From: Oxalobacteraceae bacterium OTU3CAMAD1
GTDB lineage: Bacteria > Pseudomonadota > Gammaproteobacteria > Burkholderiales > Burkholderiaceae_D
NCBI GenBank assembly: GCA_024123915.1
Contig: CP099650.1
Coordinates: forward strand, 1,984,001 to 2,048,000
Direction of reading: 5' to 3'
DNA: 64,000 nt
Shown: piece by piece, positions 26,457 through 34,566 of the stretch
How positions within the stretch are numbered: position 1 is the stretch's first letter
Layout: every line of letters starts with the position of its first letter
Notes under the pieces: generated by a model
The model's database searches: none
What the model was told of the DNA's origin: nothing
Seen by the model: the letters and a program-made list of their open reading frames with translations, nothing else
Program-made: the position numbers and the translations under genes

Positions 26457-27874
26457 ACGTCAAAAAATTCAGCGCGCCGACTTCGCGCGAGGCGCTGCGC
26501 AAGGTGCGCGAATCGCTCGGCCCGGATGCCGTGATCCTGTCGAACCGCCAGTCCGACGGCGGCGTCGAAATCCTCGCGCTGGCCAACGACGACGCCGCGT
26601 CGCTGTCGTCGCCGGCGCCGCATTCGCCGATGGCCGAGCCGGCGCCATCGCTGGACCTGGGGCTCGGCCTCGGCCTGCCGTCCGGCCGCCTCGAACAGCG
26701 CATGGAACCACGCTTCGACAACCGCGCCGCCGAGATGCCGGCCGAGCCGGTGCGCCGCGTCGTCGCCTCCCCATCCTCCTACGCCAGCAAGACCGCCGCC
26801 GCCGCGGCAGCGCCATCGGCGCCGGCGCAGCCCCGCGCGCCGTCGCTCGACGTCGACCAGATCACCGCGATGGTCGCTTCGGCCGTCGCCAGCGCCAAGC
26901 AGAACGCCGCCGCCGAGATGCAAGTGATGATGGGCGAGATCCGCGCCATGCGCGGGATGATGGAAACCCAGTTGGCCGAAATCGCCTGGGGCAGCACGCA
27001 AGCGCGCGAACCGCAAAAGGCGGCCGTGCTGCGCGAAATGCTGGCCGCCGGTTTCTCGGCCAGCCTGGCGCGCTACCTGATCGAAAAACTGCCGGCCGAC
27101 CGCGACGCCGCCGACAGCATGCGCTGGATTAAAACCGTCCTGACCCGCAACCTGTCGGCCATGGCCAACGAGGACGCGCTGATCGACCAGGGCGGCGTGT
27201 TCGCGCTGGTCGGCCCGACCGGCGTCGGCAAGACCACCAGCACCGCCAAGCTGGCCGCGCGCTGCGTGATGCGCCACGGCCCGGACAAGCTGGCGCTGAT
27301 CACCACCGACGCCTATCGTATCGGCGCGCACGAACAGCTGCGCATCTACGGCAAGATCCTCGGCGTGATGGTGCACTCGGTGAAGGACGAAGCCGACCTG
27401 CGCATCGCCCTCAAGGAACTGCGCAACAAGCACACCGTGTTGATCGACACCGTCGGCGTGAGCCAGCGCGACCAGATGGTGACCGAACAGGTCTCGATGC
27501 TGCAAGGCGCCGGCTCCGACGTCAAGCGCCTGCTGTGCCTCAACGCCACCGCCACCCAGGAGACGCTCAACGAAGTGGTGCGCGCCTACCAGGGCAGCGG
27601 CCTGGCCGGCTGCATCATGACCAAGCTTGACGAGGCGGCGGCGATCGGCAACGTGCTCGATGTCGTCATTCGCCAAAAGCTCAACCTGTTCTACGTCTCG
27701 AACGGCCAGCGCGTGCCGGAAGACCTGCACCTGGCCGATCCGGCCTACCTGATCGACCGCGCCTTCAAATTGAAACGCGATGCCGTCAACACCCAATTCC
27801 TGGATGCCGAGCTGCCGATGATGATGTCCAACGCCACCAACGATATGTCCATGCGCGAGGTGCACCTTGGCTAA
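26453..27874 (+). CDS. flhF: Flagellar SRP-type GTPase FlhF
   Basis: This 473-residue protein sets the site and number of polar flagella. The N-terminal region MNVKKFSAPTSREALRKVRESLGPDAVILSNR is typical, followed by an Ala/Pro-rich linker (about 50-140), an N domain, and the SRP54-type G domain with GPTGVGKTT (from residue 254), TTDAYRIGAHEQL, IDTVGVSQRD and TKLDEAAAIG. In most FlhF the G3 motif is DTAG; here it reads DTVG. FlhG usually stimulates its GTPase; flhG overlaps by 8 bases. Its presence points to polar flagella. Confidence 0.94.
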   Translation: MNVKKFSAPTSREALRKVRESLGPDAVILSNRQSDGGVEILALANDDAASLSSPAPHSPMAEPAPSLDLGLGLGLPSGRLEQRMEPRFDNRAAEMPAEPVRRVVASPSSYASKTAAAAAAPSAPAQPRAPSLDVDQITAMVASAVASAKQNAAAEMQVMMGEIRAMRGMMETQLAEIAWGSTQAREPQKAAVLREMLAAGFSASLARYLIEKLPADRDAADSMRWIKTVLTRNLSAMANEDALIDQGGVFALVGPTGVGKTTSTAKLAARCVMRHGPDKLALITTDAYRIGAHEQLRIYGKILGVMVHSVKDEADLRIALKELRNKHTVLIDTVGVSQRDQMVTEQVSMLQGAGSDVKRLLCLNATATQETLNEVVRAYQGSGLAGCIMTKLDEAAAIGNVLDVVIRQKLNLFYVSNGQRVPEDLHLADPAYLIDRAFKLKRDAVNTQFLDAELPMMMSNATNDMSMREVHLG

Positions 27875-28673
27875 TTTCGATTTCGACCAGGCGGAGGGAC
27901 TGCGCCGCATGCTGGCGGGGCCCAAGCCCCGCATCGTCACCTTCCTGTCGGCCACGCCGCAGGACGACAAGGGCGCCATGCTGGTCAACCTGGGCGCCTC
28001 GCTGGCACGCGCCGGCAACGACGTGTTGATCATGGACGCCTGCGCCAGCGCGCATGGCGTGGCCACGCGCCTCGGCGTCGACGGCGGCGCCAGTTTGCTC
28101 GATGTCGCGCGCCAGGAATGCGCGATCAATCAGGTGATCCACCAGGTGCCGCAGGGTTTCGCTGTGGCGTCGATGACACGCGACGCCCTGCGCAGCGGTC
28201 CCGACGAAACGCGCCGCCTGGCCAAGGCTTTCGATGTGCTGGTCAAGCAGACCGGCATCGTCATCGTCGACGGTGAATTCGACGGCGAGGCTTTCCCGGT
28301 GCCGGTCATGGCCAGTTCCGAGATCGTGGTGCAGGTGTCGAACAGCGCCACTTCGATCAAGGCCGCCTACAGCATGATCAAGCGCCTGAACCAGGAACTG
28401 GGGCGCCGTCCGTTCGGAATTCTGGTCACCGGGGCTTCCGAATCCGAGGCAAAAGTGGTATACGATAATATGGCGCAAGCGGCAAGCCGCTACCTGGCCG
28501 TGAACCTGGTCTCCATGGGATCGGTGCCGGCCGATGAATACCTGCAGCGCGCCGCGCGGCTGGGTCGCGCGGTGGTCGACGCGTTTCCACTGGCCGGCGC
28601 CTCGGTCGCGTTCCGTCAACTGGCGGGGCGCTTCGCGCTGGCCGGTTCGCCTTCGGTCGCACGTTCACTGTGA
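27867..28673 (+). CDS. flhG: FlhG/FleN-like flagellar number regulator with degenerate P-loop
   Basis: This is a 268-residue MinD-like protein. The N-terminal FDQAEGLRRML resembles the FlhF-activating DQAxxLR motif of FlhG. The deviant Walker A motif (GKGGVGKT in relatives) is replaced by SATPQDDKG (residues 28-36), although one Lys and the following LVNLGASLA helix are kept. The second-strand region VLIMDACASAHG and the Walker B-like IVIVDGEF remain. It may bind nucleotide weakly or not at all. Position between flhF and fliA is the standard place for flhG. Confidence 0.87.
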   Translation: MANFDFDQAEGLRRMLAGPKPRIVTFLSATPQDDKGAMLVNLGASLARAGNDVLIMDACASAHGVATRLGVDGGASLLDVARQECAINQVIHQVPQGFAVASMTRDALRSGPDETRRLAKAFDVLVKQTGIVIVDGEFDGEAFPVPVMASSEIVVQVSNSATSIKAAYSMIKRLNQELGRRPFGILVTGASESEAKVVYDNMAQAASRYLAVNLVSMGSVPADEYLQRAARLGRAVVDAFPLAGASVAFRQLAGRFALAGSPSVARSL

Positions 28674-28764
28674 GCGGAGGGCGGCGGAAAGGAGCGGCGT
28701 GGCGAAGATCTTGGCGCATAGCTAACTATCAATGAACTATCAATAAGAATATAAACATCAGGCT

Positions 28765-29496
28765 ATGTACACGGTCAAAGGGAAAGCGGACAAGAATTCT
28801 TTGCTGACGGAGCATATGCCGTTGGTCAAGCGCCTTGCCCATCACATGAAGGCGAAACTGCCGCCCAGCGTCGAAGTCGACGATCTGGTGCAAGCCGGGA
28901 TGATCGGCCTGCTCGACGCCATCAGCCGGTACGAGGAAACCCATGGCGCCCAGTTCGAGACCTATGCCGTGCTGCGCATCCGTGGCGCCATGCTCGACGA
29001 GCTGCGCAACAGCGACTGGCTGCCGCGCTCCATGCGCCAGAACATGCGCAAGATCGAAACGGCGATGAGCACCCTGCAGCAGCGCCTGGGCCATCCGCCG
29101 ACCGAGTCGGAGGTGGCCAAGATGCTCAAGCTGTCGCTGGCCGATTACCAGGAAATGCTGTCCGACGGCGGCGGCCACCAGCTGGTGTACTACGAGGATT
29201 TCCACGACGACGACGGCAACGACAGCTTCCTCGACCGCTATTGCTCGGACGAGGAGAGCGACCCGCTGCGATCGCTGCTCGACGGCGACTTCCGCCAGTC
29301 CGTGATCGACGCCATCGACGCGCTGCCGCCGCGCGAAAAAATGCTGATGGGGCTGTACTATGAAGAGGAGCTCAACTTGAAAGAAATCGGCGCCGTGATG
29401 GGCGTATCGGAATCGCGCGTATCGCAATTGCATACGCAGGCCGTCGCGCGCCTGCGCGCCTCGCTCAGGGAGAAGTCGTGGACTGGGCCAGTGTAA
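28765..29496 (+). CDS. fliA: Sigma-28 factor FliA
   Basis: This 243-residue sigma factor for late flagellar genes has region 2 with LVQAGMIGLLDAISRYEETHGAQFETYAVLRIRGAMLDELR, region 3 with LGHPPTESEVAKMLKLSL, and region 4 with LNLKEIGAVMGVSESRVSQLHTQAVARLR. It is held by FlgM (encoded at 31639-31953) until the hook is done. The ribosome site is weak, in an AT-rich 91-base gap after flhG. Its end overlaps the start of motC by 19 bases. Confidence 0.96.
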   Translation: MYTVKGKADKNSLLTEHMPLVKRLAHHMKAKLPPSVEVDDLVQAGMIGLLDAISRYEETHGAQFETYAVLRIRGAMLDELRNSDWLPRSMRQNMRKIETAMSTLQQRLGHPPTESEVAKMLKLSLADYQEMLSDGGGHQLVYYEDFHDDDGNDSFLDRYCSDEESDPLRSLLDGDFRQSVIDAIDALPPREKMLMGLYYEEELNLKEIGAVMGVSESRVSQLHTQAVARLRASLREKSWTGPV

Positions 29497-30224
29497 TCGG
29501 GGTGCTGCTGGCGCTGGCCGGCATCGCCGTCGGCCAGACGCTCGAGGGCGGCAAGCTGTCGTCGCTGCTGCAGCCGGCCGCCTTCGCCATCGTCGTCATC
29601 GGCACCTTCGGCGCCGTGCTGCTGCAGACCAAATTCCGCACCTTCGTGCGCGGCGTGAAGATGCTGCGGCTGGTGTTCGCGCCGCCCAAGGACACGCGCG
29701 CCGCGCTGGCGCGCGACATCAACGCCTGGAACCTGGCGGCGCGCCGCGACGGCCTGCTGTCGCTGGAGCGCTACATGCTCGCCTCCAAGGACAAGTTCAA
29801 CACCAAGGGCCTGCGCCTGATCGTCGACGGCATCAATCCCGACAAGCTGCGCCACCTGCTCGACACCGAAATCACCGCCTACGAGACCGAGGAGCGCCAG
29901 GCGGTGCGGATCTGGGAATCGGCGGCCGGCTACTCGCCGACGATCGGCATTCTGGGCGCGGTGCTGGGGCTGATCCACGTGATGGAAAACCTGACCGATC
30001 CGAGTAAGCTCGGCGCCGGCATCGCCGTCGCTTTCGTCTCCACGATCTACGGCGTCGGCCTGGCCAACCTGTTCTTCTACCCGGTGGCCAACAAGCTCAA
30101 GGCCATCGTCACGCAGGCGGTGCACCAGCAGGAGATCGCCGCCGCCGTGTTCTACGACATCGCCACCGGCGACCACACACGCGTCATCGACGAGCGCATC
30201 GCCACCTTGCTGCGGGAGCACTGA
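29478..30224 (+). CDS. motC: Flagellar motor stator protein MotC (MotA family)
   Basis: This 248-residue MotA/PomA-type stator subunit begins with GTG, preceded by GGGAG. Four membrane segments are visible: two at the N-terminus (about 5-50) and two after residue 145 (SPTIGILGAVLGLIHVMENL and GIAVAFVSTIYGVGLANLFFY). The proton-channel Pro and charged cytoplasmic loop residues that contact FliG are in the expected places. With MotD it forms the second stator type found beside fliA in Pseudomonas and many betaproteobacteria. Confidence 0.92.
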   Translation: MDWASVIGVLLALAGIAVGQTLEGGKLSSLLQPAAFAIVVIGTFGAVLLQTKFRTFVRGVKMLRLVFAPPKDTRAALARDINAWNLAARRDGLLSLERYMLASKDKFNTKGLRLIVDGINPDKLRHLLDTEITAYETEERQAVRIWESAAGYSPTIGILGAVLGLIHVMENLTDPSKLGAGIAVAFVSTIYGVGLANLFFYPVANKLKAIVTQAVHQQEIAAAVFYDIATGDHTRVIDERIATLLREH

Positions 30225-30225
30225 G

Positions 30226-31044
30226 ATGCATTACCAGTACCGGCGCGCGCGCAGGAAGTTCGACGAGGAAGTCGAGAACCACGAGCGCTGGCTGATTTCC
30301 TACTCCGACTTCATCACACTGCTGTTCGCGTTCTTCGTCGTGATGTACGCCATCTCCTCGGTCAACATCGGCAAGTACAAGGTGTTCTCCGACGCCCTGG
30401 GCGACGCCTTCGGCGGCGCCGGTTCGGCCGAACCGATCAACACGCAGGTGCAGAATCTTCCCATTCCCAATCCGGGCCTGAAGCGCCGCACCGAAATGCT
30501 GCGCAAGGAAAAAGAGCAGATGACCAAGCTGGCGCAGGACTTGTTGTCCACCCTGGCGCCGCTGGTCAAGGAGGGCAAGGTGCGGGTGACCCAGAACAGC
30601 CGCGGCGTCAGCGTCGAGATCAACGCCAGCGTGCTGTTCGATCCGGCCGAGGCGCGGTTGACTGCCGATTCGGTCGAGGCCTTGCGCGCGGTCGCCGCGC
30701 TGCTCAAGGACGACAGCCACAACGTGCAGGTCGAGGGCCACACCGACAATCTGCCGATCAGCACTTCGCTGTACCCATCGAACTGGGAATTATCGGCGGT
30801 GCGCGCCAGCAGCGTGGTGCGCCTGTTCATCGACTCGGGCGTGGCGCCGCAACGGCTCACGGCTGTCGGCTTCAGCTCCAACGTGCCGGTGGCGCCCAAC
30901 GACGACCCGATCGGCCGCGCGCGCAACCGCCGCGTCGCCGTCACCATCCTGTCGGGCATCCCCGACACGGTCACCGAATTGCCAACGACGCCGGTGCCAG
31001 CCCCGGTGGCGACCCCGGCCCCAACTCCGGCCCCGGCGCAATAA
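30226..31044 (+). CDS. motD: Flagellar motor stator protein MotD (MotB family)
   Basis: This 272-residue protein has one membrane segment with the proton-carrying Asp in YSDFITLLFAFFVVMYAISSVN. A linker and plug region follow, then an OmpA-like peptidoglycan-binding domain (about 150-245) with VEGHTDNLPIS and GRARNRRVAVTI. The C-terminus is a Pro/Ala/Thr repeat tail. It starts 1 base after motC ends. The OmpA domain fixes the stator to the cell wall. Confidence 0.92.
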   Translation: MHYQYRRARRKFDEEVENHERWLISYSDFITLLFAFFVVMYAISSVNIGKYKVFSDALGDAFGGAGSAEPINTQVQNLPIPNPGLKRRTEMLRKEKEQMTKLAQDLLSTLAPLVKEGKVRVTQNSRGVSVEINASVLFDPAEARLTADSVEALRAVAALLKDDSHNVQVEGHTDNLPISTSLYPSNWELSAVRASSVVRLFIDSGVAPQRLTAVGFSSNVPVAPNDDPIGRARNRRVAVTILSGIPDTVTELPTTPVPAPVATPAPTPAPAQ

Positions 31045-31053
31045 TTTTCCGAA

Positions 31054-31090
31054 ACACGTAGGGCGGATTAGCGAAGCGTAATCCGCCATG
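31054..31090. repeat. Half copy of the GTAGGGCGGATTA element
   Basis: ACACGTAGGGCGGATTAGCG begins as in the two other copies but pairs at once with CGTAATCCGCC, making a compact hairpin: GGCGGATTAGCG, AA, then its near-perfect complement (31062-31087). It lies 10 bases after motD and before the convergent flgN gene, so it may help end transcription. Confidence 0.7.
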
Positions 31091-31159
31091 CCCGCGTCAA
31101 CGCAGCGCACGCAGCGCCAATCAAGGCGCGCCGAAGAAAAAACGTACTAAGGGAAAGTA

Positions 31160-31630
31160 TCAGCCCGCCAAAAAGCCCCGGCTACGCGGAATCGTGCTCG
31201 ACATCCCGCTGGCGCTATAGAAGTTATTCGCGCCGGAAGATAGCGGCTGCAACGCCTGCAACGCGCCCTGGGTATGGCCCATCTGCTTATTGATCAGCAT
31301 CCCGTTGATGCGGTTCAATTCCTTCGCCTCGCGCGTATGCTCGAGCAGCAGCTTCCACGACTGGGCGATTTGCTCGTCGGCGCTGGCGGCGATCCACGCC
31401 TCCATGCCCGATTCCTGGGCCGGAAAACCGGCCTTGCCCAAGGCCCGGTGGCGCTGGGCCGACAACAAGGTCATCTGCGCGATGAGCGCGGTTTTTTTCG
31501 CCGTGACGGCCGGCAGGCCGTCGATTTCCGCCGTCACCAGCAATTGCTGCTCCTGCTTGAGCAGCTCCAGCAGCGTAGCCATGATCTGCTCTTCTTCGCG
31601 CAGATTGTTGAGCGGGGTGACGGTTGACAT
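31160..31630 (-). CDS. flgN: Flagellar chaperone FlgN
   Basis: This is a 156-residue helical protein with the FlgN profile: LLELLKQEQQLLVTAEIDGLPAVTAKKTALIAQMTLL, then ELNRINGMLINKQM near the C-terminus. FlgN carries FlgK and FlgL to the export gate. It lies 8 bases after flgM, as in most flgAMN groups. An internal ATG at residue 17 is possible. The order and length support the call more than strong motifs. Confidence 0.85.
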   Translation of the reverse strand: MSTVTPLNNLREEEQIMATLLELLKQEQQLLVTAEIDGLPAVTAKKTALIAQMTLLSAQRHRALGKAGFPAQESGMEAWIAASADEQIAQSWKLLLEHTREAKELNRINGMLINKQMGHTQGALQALQPLSSGANNFYSASGMSSTIPRSRGFLAG

Positions 31631-31638
31631 GGCCTATC

Positions 31639-31953
31639 CTAACGTTTTCGTGAGTGCAGCAGATCCTTGACTGTATCCAGCAAGCCATCCGCTACTTTTT
31701 CCGAGTTGACCTGGAACTGGCCGTCGGCGATGGCCAGCTTGATGCGCTCGACTTTTTTGGTGTCGAACACGCCGCTGCTGCCGCCGGCCGCGCTGGCCGC
31801 CATGGCCTGGCCCTGGGGCGACAGGCGCACACTTTCCGAGCTGGTGGCGGTCGGCGCCGGCGCGGCCTTGTCGGCGCCGCGCGAGGCTGGCGCGGAAGGC
31901 GCGTTCGACGCCGGCAAGCCGGTCGTGTTCTTTAATGTATCGTTGATTTTCAC
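31639..31953 (-). CDS. flgM: Anti-sigma-28 factor FlgM
   Basis: I place the start at GTG 31953, giving VKINDTLKNTTG, the usual FlgM opening. It has AAGGA seven bases upstream; the longer ATG frame at 31980 would encode that ribosome site. The protein has 104 residues. The N-terminal half is disordered Ala/Pro/Ser-rich; the C-terminal part (VERIKLAIADGQFQVNSEKVADGLLDTVKDLL) is the FliA-binding helix set. It is exported once the hook-basal body is complete. A sigma-28 promoter lies just upstream. Confidence 0.92.
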   Translation of the reverse strand: MKINDTLKNTTGLPASNAPSAPASRGADKAAPAPTATSSESVRLSPQGQAMAASAAGGSSGVFDTKKVERIKLAIADGQFQVNSEKVADGLLDTVKDLLHSRKR

Positions 31954-32001
31954 AGCATCATCCTTCTCTGGTTGGAGCATAAAGCCCCGGGCTCTGAGTA
32001 A

Positions 32002-32028
32002 TTAACGGCGCCGGCTTGAAAAACTTTA
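32002..32028 (-). promoter_or_regulatory. Sigma-28 (FliA) promoter for flgM-flgN
   Basis: Read on the minus strand: TAAAGTTT (32028-32021), 11 bases, GCCGTTAA (32009-32002). This matches the enteric consensus TAAAGTTT-N11-GCCGATAA at 15 of 16 positions. It lies about 48 bases upstream of the flgM start, so FliA drives its own anti-sigma factor. Confidence 0.88.
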
Positions 32029-32059
32029 GCCTCGCGCGTCGTCAGAACCCTGCGTTCGA

Positions 32060-32800
32060 TCAAAACGCCACCTCCACCAGTCCGCCTACCTTGGCGATTC
32101 CGGTGATTTGTTGCCCACCGGAAGTTTTTACCTGTACCACCTGGCCGTCGCCCGCCGTCCCCATGGCGCGCGCCTCGGCCGACACGCTGAAACCGGAACC
32201 GCTCGACACCAGCCGCACCAGTTGACCGGATTGCACCACCGGCTTGGTGCGCAGGGTATCGATCCGCATCGGCGTGCCTGGCGGCAGGGAACTGTTGCTG
32301 CTGCGGCCGACCACCTGGCTGATGTCGGTGGCTATACCTGCTGGCAACATTGTCAAATCGCCCTTAAGCATCACCAACTGGCCCGCCTCGATGGCCTGGC
32401 CCTGCGCCAGCGGCGCGGCGCTGGCGACGTACTCGCCGATGACGGTCACGCTCGCTTGAATATATACCGTCCAGGCCGACGGTGTCGCACAGCGCACGCC
32501 GACAGTGGTCTTGCCCCAGGCGCGCGCGCCAGGCATGAAGAACGCTTGCGGCGCCGGGCAGGGTGCCAGGCTCATGCGCGGGTCGATGGCGCCCACAGCG
32601 ACCGTCACCTGGCCCGGCAGGCCGCCGGTCTGCACCTGCAGGAACTCTTCCACGGTGCGCTTGAGGGCGGCGCGGTCGTGATAAGCGGCCTGGCGCGGTT
32701 GAGCTTGCTGGGCTTGTGCGCTTGCGGACGTTGCCGACAACAGGGCGATGGCGCCCGCTGCTGCGAGCTCGATGGTGGTTTGTGTGAGGCGTGATGTCAT
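32060..32800 (-). CDS. flgA: Flagellar P-ring assembly protein FlgA
   Basis: This 246-residue periplasmic chaperone for FlgI starts at ATG 32800, with GGGGA upstream. It begins with a signal peptide (hydrophobic AAAGAIALLSATSASAQA). The SAF-like C-terminal domain has VLKGDLTMLPAGIATDISQVVGR, then PLPPGTPMRIDTLRTKPVVQSGQLV and the closing VKTSGGQQITGIAKVGGLVEV. The longer frame to 32947 has no signal peptide and is rejected. It diverges from flgB across 173 bases. Confidence 0.93.
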   Translation of the reverse strand: MTSRLTQTTIELAAAGAIALLSATSASAQAQQAQPRQAAYHDRAALKRTVEEFLQVQTGGLPGQVTVAVGAIDPRMSLAPCPAPQAFFMPGARAWGKTTVGVRCATPSAWTVYIQASVTVIGEYVASAAPLAQGQAIEAGQLVMLKGDLTMLPAGIATDISQVVGRSSNSSLPPGTPMRIDTLRTKPVVQSGQLVRLVSSGSGFSVSAEARAMGTAGDGQVVQVKTSGGQQITGIAKVGGLVEVAF

Positions 32801-32973
32801 GGCGTAGGTTTCCCCTTCAATGTTGCCATCATAGTCTGGCGGGCCCGACTTGAAACCTTGAATAGCGCGGAAAAGCGGGTGCTTCTCTGTCGATGGTTCA
32901 CTGGAGCAACTCCGTATGATGAATCCTGTCATAACAAGTTCGTCCACTGTTTGGGCGGTATCCGGAGGTTGTC

Positions 32974-33399
32974 ATGCTTGGTAAACTCGACGCTTACATG
33001 AGCTTTAACGAAGCCGCGCTGAGCCTGCGCTCGCAGCGGCAGACGGTCTTGGCGTCCAACATCGCCAACGCCGATACGCCCAATTACAAGGCCCGCGACG
33101 TTGATTTCGGCAGCGCGCTCAAGGCCGCGCTGGACAAGGCCAGCCCGGGCGCGAACGCCGCGCTCAAGACCACGGCCACCAAGCATTTCCCCAACCCCCA
33201 GCAAACAGGTGGCACGCTGGCCGACGGTACGCCGTTGTTGTACCGCGGCGTGGTGCAGGGCGCCGTCGACGGCAACACGGTCGACATGGACGTCGAGCGC
33301 AACCAGTTTGCCGACAACGCCATCCGCTACGAGGTCGGCGTCACCATGATCAACGCCCAGATCAAAGGGATGATGGCGGCGATCCAGTCAGGGAACTAA
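32974..33399 (+). CDS. flgB: Flagellar proximal rod protein FlgB
   Basis: This 141-residue rod protein starts after GGAGG and opens the flgB-flgL set. RQTVLASNIANADTPNYKARDVDF is the conserved N-terminal rod motif, and the C-terminus (NQFADNAIRYEVGVTMINAQIKGMMAAI) pairs with it in a coiled coil. flgC starts 2 bases after its stop. The divergent gap to flgA probably carries the promoters for both groups; I could not identify them with confidence. Confidence 0.95.
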   Translation: MLGKLDAYMSFNEAALSLRSQRQTVLASNIANADTPNYKARDVDFGSALKAALDKASPGANAALKTTATKHFPNPQQTGGTLADGTPLLYRGVVQGAVDGNTVDMDVERNQFADNAIRYEVGVTMINAQIKGMMAAIQSGN

Positions 33400-33401
33400 T
33401 C

Positions 33402-33809
33402 ATGTCACTATTTAAAATCTTCGATGTCTCCGGTTCGGCCATGAGCGCGCAGGCGCAGCGTCTCAACGTGGTCGCCTCCAACCTGGCCAACGCCGACAGC
33501 GCCACCAGCGCCAGCGGCGAGGCCTACCGTGCCCGCCAGGTGGTGTTCGAGGCCACGCCGACGGCCAATGGCGATTCGACCGGCGTGCGCGTGCGCAAGG
33601 TGGTCGAGGACCAGTCGCCGATGAAGCAGATGTACGACCCCAAGCATCCGATGGCCGACGACAAGGGCTACGTCACCATGCCCAACGTGAACGTGGTCGA
33701 CGAGATGGTCAACATGTTGTCGGCGTCGCGCTCGTACCAGACCAACGTCGAGACGATGAACGCGGCCAAGTCGCTGCTGGCGAAAACGCTGACCATCGGT
33801 CAGAACTAA
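33402..33809 (+). CDS. flgC: Flagellar proximal rod protein FlgC
   Basis: This 135-residue protein has the rod-family N-terminus SAMSAQAQRLNVVASNLANADS and the C-terminal VNVVDEMVNMLSASRSYQTNVETMNAAKSLL. It has normal length and forms the proximal rod with FlgB and FlgF. flgD follows after 23 bases. Confidence 0.95.
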   Translation: MSLFKIFDVSGSAMSAQAQRLNVVASNLANADSATSASGEAYRARQVVFEATPTANGDSTGVRVRKVVEDQSPMKQMYDPKHPMADDKGYVTMPNVNVVDEMVNMLSASRSYQTNVETMNAAKSLLAKTLTIGQN

Positions 33810-33832
33810 CAAGATCAATAAGAGAGTCCACC

Positions 33833-34543
33833 ATGGCCACTAGCGGCATCATCGATACGCCCAAGGCGTCGACGTTCAACACCGTCAACACCGGCAACAG
33901 CAACAGCGCGGCGGCGAGCAACGACATCGGCGCCGACCAGGACAAGTTCATGAAGCTGCTGATCACGCAGCTGAAGAACCAGGATCCGCTCAACCCGATG
34001 GACAACGCCGCCATGACCAGCCAGCTGGCCCAGCTGTCGACGGTGACCGGCATCAACAAGGTCAACGCCACGCTCGAATCGCTGCGCACCGACCAGGCCA
34101 GCGCGCAGTCGATGAACGCGGTCAGCCTGATCGGCAAGGGCGTGCTGGTGGCGGGCAAGGGCATCGAACTGAGCACCAGTACCGACGCGGCCGGCGTCAA
34201 GACCAGCAGCAGCGTGTTCGGCGTCGACCTGGCCTCGCCGGCCGAGACGGTCGACATCAGCATCATGGACAAGACCGGCAAGGTGGTGCGCACGATGTCG
34301 ATGAAAAACGCCGACGTCGGCACCTACCCGATCACCTGGGACGGCACCATGGACGACAAGGCGGCGGCGCCGGCTGGCAGCTACACCTTCAGCGTCAAGG
34401 CCGTCACGAATGGCAAGACGCTCGGCGACGCCAGCCAGCTGCAACTGGCGGCCGTCGCCAGCGTGTCGACCGGCGCCGGTGGCGTCAAATTGAATACCTC
34501 GCTTGGCCATTTCACGATGGCTGAAATCAAGGAAGTTTTGTAA
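33833..34543 (+). CDS. flgD: Flagellar hook capping protein FlgD
   Basis: This 236-residue protein acts as the temporary cap for hook growth. DQDKFMKLLITQLKNQDPLNPMDNAAMTSQLAQLSTVTGI is the hallmark N-terminal block. A Tudor-like/FnIII-like core follows (about 85-215), with ITWDGTMDDKAAAPAGSYTF as the FLG-Ig signature. It is located between flgC and flgE as usual, with AGAG before the ATG. Confidence 0.95.
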   Translation: MATSGIIDTPKASTFNTVNTGNSNSAAASNDIGADQDKFMKLLITQLKNQDPLNPMDNAAMTSQLAQLSTVTGINKVNATLESLRTDQASAQSMNAVSLIGKGVLVAGKGIELSTSTDAAGVKTSSSVFGVDLASPAETVDISIMDKTGKVVRTMSMKNADVGTYPITWDGTMDDKAAAPAGSYTFSVKAVTNGKTLGDASQLQLAAVASVSTGAGGVKLNTSLGHFTMAEIKEVL

Positions 34544-34566
34544 GTCTCACACCATAGGGGAATACC

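Noticed and set aside
32801..32947. N-terminal extension of flgA
   Set aside because: The inner ATG at 32800 is followed at once by a signal peptide and has a ribosome site; the extension would bury the signal peptide.
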